DNA from: Acinetobacter sp.
GTDB taxonomy: Bacteria > Pseudomonadota > Gammaproteobacteria > Pseudomonadales > Moraxellaceae
DNA length: 6,555 bases
Direction of reading: 5' to 3'
Assembly: GCA_030152275.1 (NCBI GenBank)
Contig: JASLHF010000195.1
Location: 1 to 6,555 of the forward strand
In this document: positions 5,238 through 6,555 of the stretch, one piece after another
How positions within the stretch are numbered: the stretch's first letter is position 1
How the letters are laid out: every line of letters starts with the position of its first letter
Translations under genes and position numbers: made by a program
Notes under the pieces: generated by a model
Database searches by the model: none
What the model was told of the DNA's origin: nothing
Seen by the model: only the letters and a program-made list of their open reading frames with translations

Positions 5238-5363
5238 TCATTGATTGTTAAGCCTGCATGATGCTTGATTTTTGTGCTATGGGCTGAATGGGTTTTTTAA
5301 GTTATTGAAAAATATTATATAAAATAATTGTTCAGCCTGTTTTGAGATCGTTTTTTAGTCATA

Positions 5364-5399
5364 TTTGCGTGCAAACCTATCCCTGTAAAGAGGGATAGG
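5364..5399. other. Palindrome adjoining a 9-bp hairpin
   Basis: TTTGC-GT-GCAAA (5364-5375) abuts a hairpin in which CCTATCCCT (5376-5384) pairs perfectly with AGGGATAGG (5391-5399) around a 6-nt loop (GTAAAG). Neither strand has a good T tract after it, so it is not a standard terminator. It could belong to a small RNA or be a remnant terminator of a lost gene. Confidence 0.45.
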
Positions 5400-5505
5400 G
5401 ATAAACGGTTAAGTTTGGCTTTATTGTTGGTAAAGCGTGGGTTTTATCACATGATTGATTTTGCTTAAATTCTTTAATTTTTTGAGAAAAAATACTGAAA
5501 AAGCA

Positions 5506-5513
5506 GGGGGGGG
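5506..5513 (+). repeat. G8 homopolymer tract
   Basis: Eight consecutive G in an otherwise AT-rich spacer, one base before the ATG of the 20-codon ORF. Homopolymer G tracts of this length slip during replication and can vary ribosome-binding or promoter spacing. Length calls here are also prone to sequencing error. Confidence 0.7.
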
Positions 5514-5514
5514 A

Positions 5515-5577
5515 ATGAAAAAAATAAATATTTGGAAACACCGCAGGCGCAGGTTTTGCTGTTTTTTTACCCGTTAA
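5515..5577 (+). CDS. Possible 20-residue small ORF behind a G8 tract
   Basis: ATG at 5515 opens a frame of 20 codons, MKKINIWKHRRRRFCCFFTR, ending in TAA at 5575-5577. A run of eight G (5506-5513, preceded by A) lies just upstream and provides a purine-rich AGGGG ribosome-binding sequence at workable spacing. The peptide is very basic in the middle (HRRRR) and aromatic/cysteine-rich at the end. No family is recognised and no promoter is evident. It could be a small peptide gene, a leader for downstream control or chance. Confidence 0.2.
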   Translation: MKKINIWKHRRRRFCCFFTR

Positions 5578-5721
5578 ATACACTTATAGACTAAAGAATG
5601 AGATTAAAATGCTGCAATGAATGAGAAAAAATTTCATTTAGAGCAAATATTCCAAAACTTATGTAACTAAATGTTTCCAAAACCCCTGTTTTTATATGTA
5701 AATATATGAAATATAAACGAT

Positions 5722-5751
5722 TTGGGAAATGGCTTTTTGGCAGTGTAGTAT
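5722..5751 (+). promoter_or_regulatory. Candidate acnD promoter
   Basis: TTGGGA (5722-5727, 4 of 6 to the -35 consensus) and TAGTAT (5746-5751, 4 of 6 to the -10 consensus) are separated by 18 nt. The predicted start site near 5758 leaves a leader of about 62 nt. The -35 overlaps a TTTGGGAAAT word that resembles the other TTTGGAAAC motifs upstream, so a regulator could bind there. Confidence 0.45.
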
Positions 5752-5804
5752 GCCTATCGAACAAAGATGAATTGTCTAGCAAAAGACAAAGCAGAACAAT
5801 GCAT

Positions 5805-5814
5805 GAGGGCAGGA
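5805..5814 (+). promoter_or_regulatory. acnD ribosome-binding site
   Basis: AGGA (5811-5814) lies 5 nt from the acnD ATG at 5820, with a second purine block GAGG at 5805-5808. Both lie inside the mini-ORF that overlaps the acnD start. Confidence 0.65.
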
Positions 5815-5819
5815 ACGCA

Positions 5820-6555
5820 ATGAACAACAACTACCGCAAACCGCTGCAAGGTACCCAGCTTGAATACTTCGATGTGCGTCAAGCCGTTGAAGACATCCAG
5901 CCAGGCGCATATGCAAAACTTCCATATACTTCAAAAGTATTGGCTGAACAGCTGGTACGCCGCTGTGATCCAGTAATTTTAGAACAGTCTTTAAAAGAAC
6001 TGATCAACCGTAAGCAAGACCACGATTTCCCTTGGTATCCTGCACGCGTTGTGTGTCATGACATTTTGGGGCAAACGGCATTGGTTGACCTTGCGGGTCT
6101 GCGTGACGCGATTGCGGACCAAGGCGGCGATCCTTCAAAAGTGAATCCAGTTGTCCCAACACAGTTGATCGTGGATCACTCTTTGGCAGTGGAATTCGGC
6201 GGTTTTGATCCAGATGCATTTGAGAAAAACCGCGCCATTGAAGACCGCCGTAACGAAGACCGTTTCCACTTCATCGAATGGACAAAAACAGCATTTGAAA
6301 ATGTTGATGTAATCCCTGCGGGTAACGGCATCATGCACCAAATCAACTTGGAGAAAATGTCTCCAGTGATTCAAAACCGTGCTGGCATTGCATTTCCGGA
6401 TACCTGTGTAGGGACAGACTCACATACACCGCATACCGATGCATTGGGTGTGATCTCGATTGGTGTCGGCGGTTTAGAAGCTGAAAATGTCATGCTCGGC
6501 CGTGCGTCTTGGATGCGCCTGTCAGATATCATTGGTGTGGAATTTGTCGGTCAGC
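5820..6555 (+). CDS. acnD: Fe-S-dependent 2-methylisocitrate dehydratase AcnD, N-terminal part
   Basis: This aconitase-superfamily enzyme dehydrates 2-methylcitrate in the methylcitrate cycle, which breaks down propionyl-CoA. Together with PrpF it replaces PrpD. The first 245 residues are present and the gene runs off the right edge; the full family length is roughly 860-870. The opening MNNNYRKPLQGTQLEYFDVRQAV, followed by KLPYTSKVLAEQLVRRCDP (about 38-56), DFPWYPARVVCHDILGQTALVDLAGLRDA (about 69-97), VPTQLIVDHSLAVE (Asp119, His120, Ser121 of the substrate-binding loop) and DTCVGTDSHTPH (Asp200, Ser201, His202 in GTDSHTPH, 198-205), is the AcnD pattern rather than AcnB. The three cluster-ligand cysteines expected of aconitases lie beyond the window. 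The start follows AGGA by 5 nt. prpB and prpC, which commonly precede acnD, are not upstream here. Confidence 0.9.
   Translation, partial: MNNNYRKPLQGTQLEYFDVRQAVEDIQPGAYAKLPYTSKVLAEQLVRRCDPVILEQSLKELINRKQDHDFPWYPARVVCHDILGQTALVDLAGLRDAIADQGGDPSKVNPVVPTQLIVDHSLAVEFGGFDPDAFEKNRAIEDRRNEDRFHFIEWTKTAFENVDVIPAGNGIMHQINLEKMSPVIQNRAGIAFPDTCVGTDSHTPHTDALGVISIGVGGLEAENVMLGRASWMRLSDIIGVEFVGQ

Larger units (their letters stand above)
4866..5288. repeat. 14-bp direct repeats bracketing the oxidase remnant
   Basis: TGCTATGGGCTGAA occurs identically at 4866-4879 and 5275-5288. The left copy contains the oxidase stop codon and part of its terminator. The right copy lies 38 bp beyond the 5' limit of recognisable remnant sequence. 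The pair delimits the decayed segment closely. It could record a rearrangement that carried or truncated the oxidase, or duplicated terminator sequence. No transposase or terminal inverted repeats are seen. Confidence 0.6.
5241..5819. other. Long non-coding spacer and acnD leader
   Basis: About 580 bp carry no confident gene on either strand. The stretch 5241-5350 is AT-rich, with a weak 7-bp inverted repeat (GGCTGAA at 5282-5288, TTCAGCC at 5331-5337). Then come the hairpin at 5376-5399, the G8 tract and 20-codon ORF at 5506-5577, TTTGGAAAC-like words at 5531, 5650, 5674 and 5721, and the acnD promoter. Two longer open frames on the minus strand (5377-5583 and 5591-5830) have compositions unlike real proteins. 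Confidence 0.6.

Noticed and set aside
4866..5288. Insertion sequence or MITE around the oxidase remnant
   Set aside because: There is no transposase coding and there are no terminal inverted repeats; only 14-bp direct repeats are seen, and the content is recognisable oxidase sequence.
5377..5583. 68-residue minus-strand ORF
   Set aside because: Its composition (many Pro, Phe, Lys) looks like antisense of AT-rich spacer and crosses a hairpin and the G8 tract; no ribosome-binding site and no family features.
5591..5830. 79-residue minus-strand ORF
   Set aside because: It is antisense to the acnD promoter and leader, with no recognisable domain; probably chance.
6004..6374. Minus-strand ORFs inside acnD
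   Set aside because: They are shadows of the strongly conserved acnD frame.

Overview
The window looks like chromosome of an Acinetobacter-type gammaproteobacterium. This rests on moderately AT-rich DNA with AT-rich spacers, on how the recognisable proteins read (an AcnD N-terminus, a short YgfZ, a DsbC-like protein, a Sel1-repeat periplasmic protein) and on family knowledge. No search was run, so the genus is an inference. I see no phage, plasmid, CRISPR, rRNA or tRNA signal and no convincing novel multi-gene system. The unusual material lies between the genes.

Layout. 1-130 is a perfect tandem array of the 8-mer GATATTTT (16.25 copies, possibly continuing beyond the left edge). 197-239 is a strong bidirectional terminator. 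316-1125 (-) is an exported Sel1-repeat protein. 1126-1414 is a divergent spacer holding several short palindromes. 1415-1660 (+) is an 81-residue hypothetical protein. 1661-1911 is an AT-rich spacer with two abutting hairpins and a consensus -10 box. 1912-3087 (+) is an exported PQQ-type glucose/sorbosone dehydrogenase family beta-propeller. It converges, through a shared hairpin at 3102-3136, on 3169-3903 (-), a DsbC-like periplasmic thiol:disulfide isomerase. 4055-4780 (-) is the folate-binding protein YgfZ, ending in its own terminator at 3999-4023. 4868-5237 (-) is the wrecked C-terminal end of a multicopper oxidase, with two apparent frameshifts and its terminator still in place. 5241-5819 has no confident gene; it holds a hairpin, a G8 tract in front of a 20-codon ORF, repeated TTTGGAAAC-like words and a promoter. 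5820 to the right edge (+) is the N-terminal part of acnD (2-methylisocitrate dehydratase).

Function. The intact genes look like single-gene transcription units rather than one pathway: a likely envelope protein, a periplasmic sugar or aldose oxidoreductase, a periplasmic disulfide isomerase, an Fe-S/tRNA-modification maintenance protein, and the methylcitrate-cycle dehydratase for propionate. The sugar dehydrogenase carries paired cysteines and is exported beside a DsbC-like isomerase, so a client relation is possible, but the two are convergent and not co-transcribed. Points most worth a second look are the octamer array, the decayed multicopper oxidase bracketed by 14-bp direct repeats, and the acnD leader (G8-tract ORF and an ATGA-overlapping mini-ORF).
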